A stretch of DNA of 12,998 nt from Pseudomonadota bacterium (lineage in GTDB: Bacteria; Pseudomonadota; Gammaproteobacteria; Burkholderiales; Rhodocyclaceae), in contig JAEWVQ010000310.1 of NCBI GenBank assembly GCA_023459095.1, positions 1 through 12,998 of the forward strand, written 5' to 3'. The notes under the pieces are model-generated. The model did no database searches and was not told the origin of the DNA. It worked only from the letters and a program-made list of their open reading frames with translations. This document shows positions 1-6,587 of the stretch, piece by piece; the stretch's first letter is position 1, and the number at the start of each line of letters is the position of its first letter. The position numbers were made by a program, and so were the translations under genes.

Positions 1-580
1 GCGCCATGGATTGCAGCGCGGTGGCGCACGCCGACGCGGCGGGCGCGCCGTGCTGTAGCGGCACCGTGAGCGCGATCGGGGTGTCGGTGATGAGCGCGAG
101 GTCGTGCGCGGCGGTGGCGTTGACGGCGAGCGGCGCGGACACGACAGGCGGCAGTGCCGCAACGAGCGCTACCGGGCGCACCGTAGTACCGGCGCCGGCG
201 GCAGTGAGGCTGAGCGCGGGCGGCGGCAGTTGGGCGGCGATCGCGCCCGGCTGCACCGGCGCGCCGGCAATCGCTGGGACGAGCTGCAGGGCTGGCGGCG
301 GCAGTGTCGCACCGAGCGTGCCGAGCACCGGCGGCAGGCGGCCACTAGCCTTGAACGTGAGCGAGAGCGCGGCCGGTGGTAGTGTGGCGGCCAGCGTGCC
401 CTGCGCCAGCCGGACGGCCTTGCCCACCGCGGTGAGCGTGAGCGGCGCGATCGCCGGCGGGGGGAGCGCGGCGGCGAGCGCACCGACCGCATCGGGAGAC
501 TGCGCGCCGACACCAAAGCGCAGCCGCACCAGCCCCGGCGTGGGGCTGATGGGGGCGACGAAGCGCAGGCGGACGGTCAC
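1..580 (-). CDS. Leu-Pro-Pro-Pro-Ala-Leu repeat tail-module protein (partial, runs off left edge)
   Basis: The minus-strand frame from GTG 580 is open to base 1, giving at least 193 codons with no stop. It follows the previous stop by 7 bp. The N-terminus is MTVRLRFVAPISPTPGLVRL followed by RFG. Residues 35-153 hold five imperfect copies of a roughly 26-residue unit centred on [LI]-[AGV]-A-x-L-P-P-P-A-[LI] and separated by small residues. The sequence is almost all Ala, Leu, Pro, Val, Gly and Thr. Proteins with such short Ala-Thr-Leu-Pro-x-Pro repeats occur in distal tail modules of transposable phages; I cannot assign a function. GTG 580 is chosen because no ATG or other good start is in frame nearby; it lacks a clear Shine-Dalgarno, so coupling to the upstream gene is likely. 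The antisense plus-strand frame at 6-641 is considered its shadow. Confidence 0.68.
   Translation of the reverse strand, partial: MTVRLRFVAPISPTPGLVRLRFGVGAQSPDAVGALAAALPPPAIAPLTLTAVGKAVRLAQGTLAATLPPAALSLTFKASGRLPPVLGTLGATLPPPALQLVPAIAGAPVQPGAIAAQLPPPALSLTAAGAGTTVRPVALVAALPPVVSAPLAVNATAAHDLALITDTPIALTVPLQHGAPAASACATALQSMA
122..478 (-). repeat. Five imperfect ~26-residue LPPPAL repeats
   Basis: Repeat cores start at residues 35, 63, 89, 114 and 139 of the partial protein, with spacings of 28, 26, 25 and 25 residues. Cores: LAAALPPPAIAPL, LAATLPPAALSL, LGATLPPPALQL, IAAQLPPPALSL, LVAALPPVVSAPL. On the plus strand the repeats show up as recurring ggcggcagt-like words. Confidence 0.7.
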
Positions 581-587
581 GGCGTGG

Positions 588-1025
588 TCAGCCGGTGAAG
601 ACGGCGGCGGTCAGGCGCGCGAAGGCGCCGTTGCGCAGTAGCGTGTCTTCGAGCTGGATCTCGCCGGTGCCGTCGGCGGCGCTGGAGACGCTGCAGTCGC
701 CCCACCAGTCGCTGGCGCCATCGAAGATGCGTGCCCAGGTGGCGAGGGTGCCGTCGTCGGGGTCGGCTCCGGTGATCTGGCCTTCGATGGGCACCGCGAG
801 CGTAATCGTGCCCGCTTCGGCATCCACCGCGCCGGCAGGCTGCTGCAGCGGGATGACGACGAGCTGATCGCCCGGCGCTTCCTCGCCCGGGTCCGGGCGG
901 GCGCCACCAAAGAGCACGATGGCGGCCGGGCCGGGGCTGGCGTTGAGGCGGGCGAGGCTGGCGTTGAGCGCGGGGACGCGGGCGGCCGCGGTGCGGGCGG
1001 CGGCGTGAGCGGGGGAAATATCCAT
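588..1025 (-). CDS. Small tail-module protein of Mu-like phages (function unknown)
   Basis: A 145-residue protein. A helical N-terminus (about 1-30, Ala-rich) leads into a beta domain with AAIVLFGGARPDPGEEAPGD, a LVVIPL strand, PIEGQI, then DGTLATWARIFDGASDWWGD (about 90-109) and a G-E-I-Q-L strand near the C-terminus. The LFxGARP, ATWARI, and GEIQL pattern is that of a small protein found repeatedly in the distal tail module of Mu-like prophages; its role is not known to me. Start ATG 1025 has GGAG at a long 11-nt spacing, so it may depend on coupling to the upstream gene, which stops 4 bp before. The stop lies 7 bp before the next likely start. Confidence 0.75.
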   Translation of the reverse strand: MDISPAHAAARTAAARVPALNASLARLNASPGPAAIVLFGGARPDPGEEAPGDQLVVIPLQQPAGAVDAEAGTITLAVPIEGQITGADPDDGTLATWARIFDGASDWWGDCSVSSAADGTGEIQLEDTLLRNGAFARLTAAVFTG

Positions 1026-1029
1026 GGGG

Positions 1030-1341
1030 TCAGGCTCCGGGAATGCGAGTGGGTACGAGGCCGGTGCTGGCGGCAGGAGTGTGCGTGCCGGTGTGGTCGT
1101 AGCTGAGTGCCGTGTAGCGCTGATCGAGCGAGAGCCCGTCGAACTGCCACTGCCCGGTCACCTGGTCGGACCAGGTCTCGCGGATAGGGCGCGATCCGGG
1201 CTCGGCGAAGAGGCGCACGCGGCGGCGCACGGGGGTATCGGGGGAGCCAGCGATGGCGGTGGAGCCGACGAGGCGACCAGAGCCCCCGTCGATCAGATCC
1301 GCGATCAGCCGCACCGGCGGCAGGGCGACAGGAGCTGTCAT
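1030..1341 (-). CDS. Small beta-domain tail protein (carboxypeptidase-regulatory-like fold candidate)
   Basis: A 103-residue single-domain protein. The section GSGRLVGSTAIAGSP, RRRVRLFAEPGSRPIRETWS, TGQWQFDGLSLDQRYTALSY, DHTG has the strand-turn layout of carboxypeptidase-regulatory-like or prealbumin-like beta-sandwich domains (R-R-V-R-L-F, then T-G-x-W/Y-x-F-x-x-L, then Y and Y-D-H-T-G). Similar small proteins sit in the tail modules of Mu-like prophages. It may be an accessory tail-tip domain; the function is unknown. Start: a GTG at 1347 is possible, but ATG 1341 makes a clean ATGA overlap with the upstream stop (1338-1340) and is preferred. The stop lies 4 bp before the next gene. Confidence 0.75.
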   Translation of the reverse strand: MTAPVALPPVRLIADLIDGGSGRLVGSTAIAGSPDTPVRRRVRLFAEPGSRPIRETWSDQVTGQWQFDGLSLDQRYTALSYDHTGTHTPAASTGLVPTRIPGA

Positions 1342-2522
1342 CGCCACGGCCCCGTGATGTGAATGTATGCGGTGCCGCGGGAGGTAGTGCCGACGTTGTT
1401 GTAGGAGTGATAGACGTGCAGCGCCATCAAGGCCTTGCCATCGGCACGCGGCAGAATCGAGAAGTTATCGCCCACGTGCTCGACCGCGGTCGCCGCCGAG
1501 TCGATCCCGGGCCACCACCCCCGCAGCGTCGCGCTGGCGTCAACAAGCGCGACCGCGCCGCTGAAGACGCCGCCGGACGGGGCCTTTCCCGCGAAGCTCC
1601 CCGCGGCTGCGCCGCTGCCGCTCCCAGCGGCAACGGATCGCATGGGGTGCACCGCGCCGGCCGTTTGCGCGCCGGGGAGCCCATCCGCAGCGCGGGGCAT
1701 CACGATCTCCGCGGATGCCGCGGAGGCCGTAGCAAGATTGCCACTACGGTGGCTATAGAAGTTTGCACCGAGCGTCTGCGACGCACAGCTGAGAGCGGCG
1801 GCAAAGCTATCGGCGCTCCACGCCGGAATGAGGTCGCCGAAGCCGAGCAGCGAACCCTGGCTCGGATACGTCGCATGGTGCGCGACGTAGAAAGTCACGG
1901 TGCGGCCGTCCGCGAACAGCGCCCAGGGGCGCGTGCCCGTTGCATTGTTGGCTTTGTACCAATAGCCGCCCCCGCTGATCATCGCATCCGACGGGAAGGC
2001 CCCGGTGCCGGTGTCGATATCGGCCATCGCCTCGTAGCCGATGACGCGCGCCTGATTGAGTGCGGCGGTGCTGGTGTCGTCGACCCGTAGCAGAAAGCCG
2101 AGACTCTCCGGGTCGGTCGACCTGTACACCCGCTTGTTGGTCGCGCTGTACACGATCTCCCACCCTGCGGGCGCCCGCCGCGCAGTCATCGTGCCCAAGG
2201 CCACGCCATCGGCGATCCCGGTGTCCGACACGTCGAAGGTCAGCGTGCTGGGGGTGACGCTGGCGATGCGCCAGTCGCGGTTGAGCGCGTCCGGGGTCGC
2301 GCCCGCGATCCGGATCACGGCAAGGGGCTCGTAGGCATGGCCGGCGGAAAGGGTGGCGGTGGCGGTGCCGTCGAGGATGACGATGCTGTTGATCGGGCGG
2401 GGATCGACGCCATCGACGAGGAAGGCGTCGAGGAGCGCGACCAAGCTGCCGGCGGTGACGGTGAGCGTCGGCACGTTGGCCATGTCACTGGTCATCCATT
2501 TGACCGATGTGTCTGCTGCCAT
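1338..2522 (-). CDS. Tail protein of Mu-like siphophages, 'MADTSVKW' family
   Basis: A 394-residue protein whose N-terminus (AADTSVKWMTSDMANVPTLT, then TAGSLVALLDAFLVDG) and middle section (GWEIVYSATNKRVYRS, FLLRVDDTSTA, RVIGYEAMADIDTGTGAFPS) match a widespread but uncharacterised family of tail proteins in transposable phages. Residues 40-110 look like an Ig-like beta domain (ILDGTATATLSAGHAYEPLA). A Gly/Ala/Ser-rich stretch near 285-320 precedes a C-terminal domain with RGWWPGIDSAAT. No catalytic motif is seen. Its place near the end of the tail module makes it a candidate tail-tip or host-contact component, by inference. Start ATG 2522 has GGAG 9 nt upstream. The stop overlaps the next ATG as ATGA. 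Confidence 0.82.
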   Translation of the reverse strand: MAADTSVKWMTSDMANVPTLTVTAGSLVALLDAFLVDGVDPRPINSIVILDGTATATLSAGHAYEPLAVIRIAGATPDALNRDWRIASVTPSTLTFDVSDTGIADGVALGTMTARRAPAGWEIVYSATNKRVYRSTDPESLGFLLRVDDTSTAALNQARVIGYEAMADIDTGTGAFPSDAMISGGGYWYKANNATGTRPWALFADGRTVTFYVAHHATYPSQGSLLGFGDLIPAWSADSFAAALSCASQTLGANFYSHRSGNLATASAASAEIVMPRAADGLPGAQTAGAVHPMRSVAAGSGSGAAAGSFAGKAPSGGVFSGAVALVDASATLRGWWPGIDSAATAVEHVGDNFSILPRADGKALMALHVYHSYNNVGTTSRGTAYIHITGPWR

Positions 2523-2540
2523 GAGTAGGTCTCCGGGATA

Positions 2541-4487
2541 TCAGGGGCGGTCGATGTTGCCGAACGCATGCAGCTCGCAGCCGTCGGCGCCATCACCGTC
2601 GGGGATGTCGGACTGGGCAATACTCTGCGCGACCCAGAAGTCGGCACGTGCCGCAACGGTGTTGATGCGCACGACGTTGCCCGACGACCAGCCGCCTCCA
2701 TTGGCCGCAACGGGAATCACAAGATAGGGCACCCCGCCGCTGCCATCGGGGGTACGCGTGGCCGGGTTGATCGGTGCGATGTCGCTGGTGAAGGGGCCGC
2801 TGTACACCAAGCCGACGTGCTCGCCGATCAATTCGACGTTCGTCGTTGTTGTCCAGCGCAGGAGCCAACGCTCTGTCTCCGCCCCTTCGTTCGTGACTTG
2901 AACAGGATGTGCAATGGTGTTCAGCGTCGCGGTTGCGGGCGTGCCTGTATAAGCGTCGGACCAGTCGCCGGGCGTCCATGTGTTCTGGTCCCAGACCGCG
3001 GAAACCCGCGCGCGGCGGTCGCCGATGACGAGGCACGATGACAGCAGGCTCTCCCCGGCCGGGTACGCGTGGGTGAGCGGGCGAGATACCTCGATCCAGC
3101 CGGAGATCTGCACATCGGTGACCAAACGCAAGTCGGAAACAGCGTGCGTGACTGAGACCGGGGTCGCCAGGCCATCGAGCGTGGCCCATTTGAGTTTGCC
3201 GGCTGCACGATCAAAACTGTATCCCTCGGTGACTGGCGCACCGTTGGCATCGGTCACCCGCGCCCAGGCAATCCGGCTGCGGCCGATGCTCGCTTCGTAC
3301 CAGGTCTCTTCTCCGTCTGAGACGAGCGTAGGCGTGATGGGCGCGGTCTGCGCCTGGTGCAGCACCATCACCGTGTCGCCTCTGCGAAAGATGGGCACAC
3401 GACCGTCGCTGGGCAATCGCACCGGATCGACGCCGAGAATGTTGGCGTCCATCGGCAGGTAAGTGTAGGCGATCGCGTTGTAGCGCAGGGTGTCGGGCAA
3501 TACCGGCCACGGCCGCCAGATCTTGCCCGAGGTGTCGATGTCAGCGGGGTCGTACCACCACTCGGCGCGCTCGGCCTCGGTCAGGGTAGCGGCGACAACG
3601 TAGTCGCCGAATTGGACCTCCGCCAAACCGGACTCATAGTCGAATTTGCCATAGATGTGCGGGGCATCCAGACGGCCGTCGAGGTCGGCGGTGGCGAGCA
3701 ACTGCGTGCCGGCCACGTCCGTGACCGACACCACCAGGCCGCCCGGCTTGACCGGCGCGAGTGCAGTGGAAAACGTGATGCTGGCAATCGGCTCGGGGCG
3801 GCCATTGCGTGTCCACAAGCTGTTGAGCACGAACGATGACGGCGTGCCATTCACCACATAGTCGGTCATCGTGGCGATGCCCGACTGATAGTCCATCGTG
3901 CCCGAGAGGATGCCGGGATCGGTTTCGGTACGCCCACGGTAGAGCATGCCCTCGAAGTCCACGTAGGCCGTCCCCATCCAGGTGAACATCACCGAGCCGG
4001 GCACGACGAAGTCGGTGGTGTACGGGCACAGGTCGATCTGCACCGGCGGCGGGGTCACGCTCATGCTGTGGGCCTCAGCGATCCCGGCGCCCGTGCGGTA
4101 ACGCACGATGAGCGAACTGGCCGCGTAGATCTCTCTGAAGCTCTGAGTGCCGTGCTCGCCCCCTTTCTGGCTGCCGTTGGTGCCCGTGCTGCCGCTGCCG
4201 GCAATGGCATTCTCGAAGGCGTTGGCGTCCTCGTAGGCCGTCTTGTAAGTGGTCTCGACAAAGTCGGCGACCACTTTGAGACTCACCGCGCCAGTGCCGT
4301 ACAACACAGTGCCGAATCCCCCGAAAAGAGCGCCGCTGCCGTCGCTGTGGTCGGTGACTGTGCGGGTGAGCGTGACGTGGGTCAGCGACGTCTGCTCGGC
4401 GCTGTACGAAGCACTCGCCGAAGTGTTGCCGGCACGCTCGACCGTCTTGCCGTGGATGACATAGCCTTGCGAAACGAAACTGCTCAT
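2541..4487 (-). CDS. Large tail-tip protein B of Mu-like siphophages (function unknown)
   Basis: A 648-residue protein, beta-rich and with no recognised catalytic motif. Start choice: the frame extends 31 codons upstream to 4580 inside the previous gene, but ATG 4487 has AGGAG 6 nt upstream and avoids an 80-bp overlap, so it is preferred. Residues 161-211 (VVPGSVMFTW to GTMDYQSGIATMTDY) and 247-298 (KPGGLVVSVTD to GKFDYESGLAEVQFGDYV) repeat a G-x-x-DY-x-SG-x-A module related to those in the upstream 549-residue protein. GYSFDRAAGKLKWATLDG at about 422-439 is a weaker copy. The C-terminal 200 residues contain several Trp-rich strands. Position, size and repeats suggest a tail-tip or baseplate hub scaffold; this is inference. 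The stop lies 18 bp before the next start. Confidence 0.8.
   Translation of the reverse strand: MSSFVSQGYVIHGKTVERAGNTSASASYSAEQTSLTHVTLTRTVTDHSDGSGALFGGFGTVLYGTGAVSLKVVADFVETTYKTAYEDANAFENAIAGSGSTGTNGSQKGGEHGTQSFREIYAASSLIVRYRTGAGIAEAHSMSVTPPPVQIDLCPYTTDFVVPGSVMFTWMGTAYVDFEGMLYRGRTETDPGILSGTMDYQSGIATMTDYVVNGTPSSFVLNSLWTRNGRPEPIASITFSTALAPVKPGGLVVSVTDVAGTQLLATADLDGRLDAPHIYGKFDYESGLAEVQFGDYVVAATLTEAERAEWWYDPADIDTSGKIWRPWPVLPDTLRYNAIAYTYLPMDANILGVDPVRLPSDGRVPIFRRGDTVMVLHQAQTAPITPTLVSDGEETWYEASIGRSRIAWARVTDANGAPVTEGYSFDRAAGKLKWATLDGLATPVSVTHAVSDLRLVTDVQISGWIEVSRPLTHAYPAGESLLSSCLVIGDRRARVSAVWDQNTWTPGDWSDAYTGTPATATLNTIAHPVQVTNEGAETERWLLRWTTTTNVELIGEHVGLVYSGPFTSDIAPINPATRTPDGSGGVPYLVIPVAANGGGWSSGNVVRINTVAARADFWVAQSIAQSDIPDGDGADGCELHAFGNIDRP
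3594..4007 (-). repeat. Repeated G-x-x-DY-x-SG beta-modules in the 648-residue tail protein
   Basis: Copy 1 is residues 161-211 (3855-4007) and copy 2 residues 247-298 (3594-3749). Both run from a P-G-S/G-x-V strand to a G-T/K-x-DY-x-SG-x-A-x-x-x-x-D-Y end. They resemble the modules at 4738-5199 in the neighbouring gene, where DY-x-SG is replaced by NP-x-TG or VY-x-TG. Confidence 0.6.
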
Positions 4488-4493
4488 TGCGAA

Positions 4494-4498
4494 CTCCT
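4494..4498 (-). promoter_or_regulatory. Shine-Dalgarno deciding the 648-residue protein start
   Basis: AGGAG on the minus strand, 6 nt before ATG 4487. It places the start after the stop of the upstream gene rather than at the in-frame codon at 4580. Confidence 0.7.
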
Positions 4499-4500
4499 GC

Positions 4501-6150
4501 TCAGTCCGGGCGGTACTGCTCGGTGACATGGTTGTAGGGCGACAGAGGCGGGATGGCGGCTGCCGCGGCATTGCGCACACTCGATGCGGCGGCGGCGTTG
4601 CTGCCGCTGCTGACCGAAGTCTGCTGACTGACCGCCCAACTCAGTTCCAGCGACCCCGGCACGGGCGGTTCGGCCACGGTGAAGCTGACAAAGCCGCCCA
4701 CGTCGGGGGTAAGACCGGGCTTGGCCTCCTCGACCTTGGGTGACCAGGTGTACTCGATGGCGTACTGGGCGCCGGCGTCGGGCATCACCGACGGCGCGAG
4801 AAAGGCTTCGCCAGTCGCATAGACGATTGCGCCCGTACCGTCCCCGGCCCAGCCGCCGCGACCGTCGTCGGTAGCGGTCTTGACAACACCTCCTGATGGC
4901 CAGGAAATCGACAGGCTGGCCGGGTCGATGTGCCGGTGATCGAGTGCGAAGCGCACCATGGGGGCCCGAAAACCGGCCTGCCCGCTGCGGTTGGTGTAGG
5001 CCGCATTGGGCCCCCAATAGAACACCACCGCGCTTCCCGCATCCGGCAGGGCATGCAGGGTGGCGAGCGCGCTACCGGTGAGCGGGTTGATCGTGCCGCT
5101 GCCCGCGCCTTCCAGACCGCCGGCGCCGTTGTCGGCGAGTGTGTAGGTATTGCCCAGTGCGCGATACACCACGCGCACGCTGCCGGGAGCGGGCAGCGGC
5201 TTCAATATGGCGGTGTAGTTGTAGCCACGGTTCTCCTGACCGATCTTGATGCGCAAGCTCATCGGCGAGCCGCCCACCACGACTTCGCGCGGCGTGGTGG
5301 CGAGCACATGCGAGAACGCCATGGCGTGGGTCTCATCGATCAGCGGCTGCTCGGCCTGTAGGCTGGGCACCAGCTGTGAATAGACGCTATCGACGCGCAG
5401 CCGGCGGTCACCTATTCCGGCAGCGGCAGCCAAGCGCGCGGCACCGTAGTACTGCGCAGCATCGGCGACGCGAGTGTCGCGGATCAAGGTTTTCGAGGCG
5501 ACACGGGCGAAGTTGCGCGCGGGCGGTGAGCCGGGGAAGTCGTAGCGCAACGCGTCGCTCAACTCGCACATGACCACTGCGGCCTGGTAGTCGACATAGC
5601 CGCCGCTTGCCGAATAGCTGTATGTGCGCACCTCGCTGCTGACGCCGATCACGCACACGTATTGCTGCACCTGATTCGGGAGCCCTTCGTTGTGAACCAG
5701 CACCAGCGTGCGCCCGATCGCGGGCAGCGGCGCATCCAGTCGCTGGATGATCTCGATGCTCTTCTGCCCGGCGCGGTGGTTCTCAAGCAGGTAGCCGGGC
5801 CACTCGCTGGCTGCAAACAGATACGACGCCACCCGGTCGGCCGCCTGCGCACGCGTGTCGAACGGGTCGCTGGTCGAAAAAATGGTGTAGCCGAGCGCGG
5901 TATCCGTGGGCAGCGCAGTGATCGCGATGCGGGCGCCGCCGTACAGATCGGTCGATAGTGAGCGGATGGCCAGAAACAGCTTACGCAGCCGGAAGCGCCC
6001 CGTGGTGCGGTCCAGATCTGCGATGTCCGGGAAGACGTTGTTCATCTGCCCGCTGACGACGACGCGGCCGGTCGCGGCGCCGCCGCCCTCCGGCACATCG
6101 TCCATCACCTGGCTTTCCACAAAGACAATGTTCTGCTCTTGAATGGGCAT
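4501..6150 (-). CDS. Large tail-tip protein A of Mu-like siphophages (function unknown)
   Basis: A 549-residue protein of a family I recognise from Mu-like prophages by its opening (MPIQEQNIVFVESQVMDDVP, GGGAATG, QMNNVFPDI) and by RLRKLFLAIRSLSTDLYGGA (about 54-73). Residues 1-290 are a mixed domain. Residues 318-380 and 406-471 are two copies of a beta module (Pro-Gly/Ala-Ser-Leu/Val strand, a D-D/N-G-x-G-G turn, G-x-G-T/A-I, T-G, PDAG). A third copy seems to begin at 495 (PVPGSLELSW) but breaks into Ala/Ser-rich low complexity before the stop. The role is probably tail-tip or hub assembly, inferred from position. No enzymatic motif is seen. Shine-Dalgarno is weak (GAG, 7 nt). The next gene begins 13 bp downstream and carries related modules. 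Confidence 0.8.
   Translation of the reverse strand: MPIQEQNIVFVESQVMDDVPEGGGAATGRVVVSGQMNNVFPDIADLDRTTGRFRLRKLFLAIRSLSTDLYGGARIAITALPTDTALGYTIFSTSDPFDTRAQAADRVASYLFAASEWPGYLLENHRAGQKSIEIIQRLDAPLPAIGRTLVLVHNEGLPNQVQQYVCVIGVSSEVRTYSYSASGGYVDYQAAVVMCELSDALRYDFPGSPPARNFARVASKTLIRDTRVADAAQYYGAARLAAAAGIGDRRLRVDSVYSQLVPSLQAEQPLIDETHAMAFSHVLATTPREVVVGGSPMSLRIKIGQENRGYNYTAILKPLPAPGSVRVVYRALGNTYTLADNGAGGLEGAGSGTINPLTGSALATLHALPDAGSAVVFYWGPNAAYTNRSGQAGFRAPMVRFALDHRHIDPASLSISWPSGGVVKTATDDGRGGWAGDGTGAIVYATGEAFLAPSVMPDAGAQYAIEYTWSPKVEEAKPGLTPDVGGFVSFTVAEPPVPGSLELSWAVSQQTSVSSGSNAAAASSVRNAAAAAIPPLSPYNHVTEQYRPD
4636..5199 (-). repeat. Tandem beta-modules in the 549-residue tail protein
   Basis: Copy 1 covers residues 318-380 (5011-5199) and copy 2 residues 406-471 (4738-4935). 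They share the order strand / (T)A-D-D/N-G-x-G-G / G-x-G-T-I or G-T-G-A-I / x-T-G / L-P-D-A-G or M-P-D-A-G / aromatic strand ending W-G-P or W-S-P. A third copy, PVPGSLELSW, starts at residue 495 (4636-4668) and appears truncated. Similarity is at the protein level; no long identical DNA is evident. Confidence 0.7.
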
Positions 6151-6167
6151 ATTGGACTCGGGTCAAA

Positions 6168-6587
6168 TCAATCGGGGGTGGTCAGAAAGCGCACGGTGAC
6201 GAAGTACCAGTCGTCATCGCTCGAATCGTTGAAATGGACCATCGGCCGGGATGTGATCGCCGGGCTGCCGTCGGCCGAGCCGTGGCGAAAGCGCACGCGG
6301 TAGGTGTCGCCGCGCAGCTGCAGCGTCATCACCAGCCCCGGAATGGCTTCCCAGGTGCGCAGCACACGCAGCACAGAGCGCGGCATCTGCCCGCTGCGGT
6401 CGTCTTCGGGCTGCAGGGTGATCGGGCGCCCGGCGTGCTTGATGCCCTGATGGACAATCAGCGCGCCGGTTACCGAGCGCTCGGTCTCTTCGGCCACGGG
6501 GCTCCAGTCTTCATCGGACCAGTAGAGATCCGGGTCGAGATACACAGTGGCGCCGTCTGCGGTGAGGGTGATCGTGGGGTCGCTCAT
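6168..6587 (-). CDS. Small tail protein downstream of tape measure (distal-tail candidate)
   Basis: A 139-residue, beta-rich protein that opens with strands (ITLTADGATVYLDPDLYWSD). It then has a conserved-looking VHQGIKHAGRPITLQ motif (about 46-60), a helix with VLRVLRTWEAIPGLVMTLQL, and RVRFRHG near the C-terminal third. Proteins with this HAGRPITL-type pattern occur right after the tape measure gene in Mu-like siphophage modules. By position it could be a distal tail or hub-adaptor protein that joins the tube end to the tail tip; this is inference. Its ATG overlaps the tape measure stop (ATGA), and its own stop lies 17 bp before the next gene. Confidence 0.75.
   Translation of the reverse strand: MSDPTITLTADGATVYLDPDLYWSDEDWSPVAEETERSVTGALIVHQGIKHAGRPITLQPEDDRSGQMPRSVLRVLRTWEAIPGLVMTLQLRGDTYRVRFRHGSADGSPAITSRPMVHFNDSSDDDWYFVTVRFLTTPD

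Noticed and set aside
6..641. 211-codon open frame on the plus strand, Gly/Ser/Ala-rich
   Set aside because: Shadow of the minus-strand LPPPAL-repeat frame. The repeat periodicity and correct operon orientation favour the minus strand.
4488..4580. In-frame upstream extension of the 648-residue tail protein
   Set aside because: It would overlap the preceding gene by about 80 bp and lacks a ribosome binding site, while ATG 4487 has AGGAG at good spacing.
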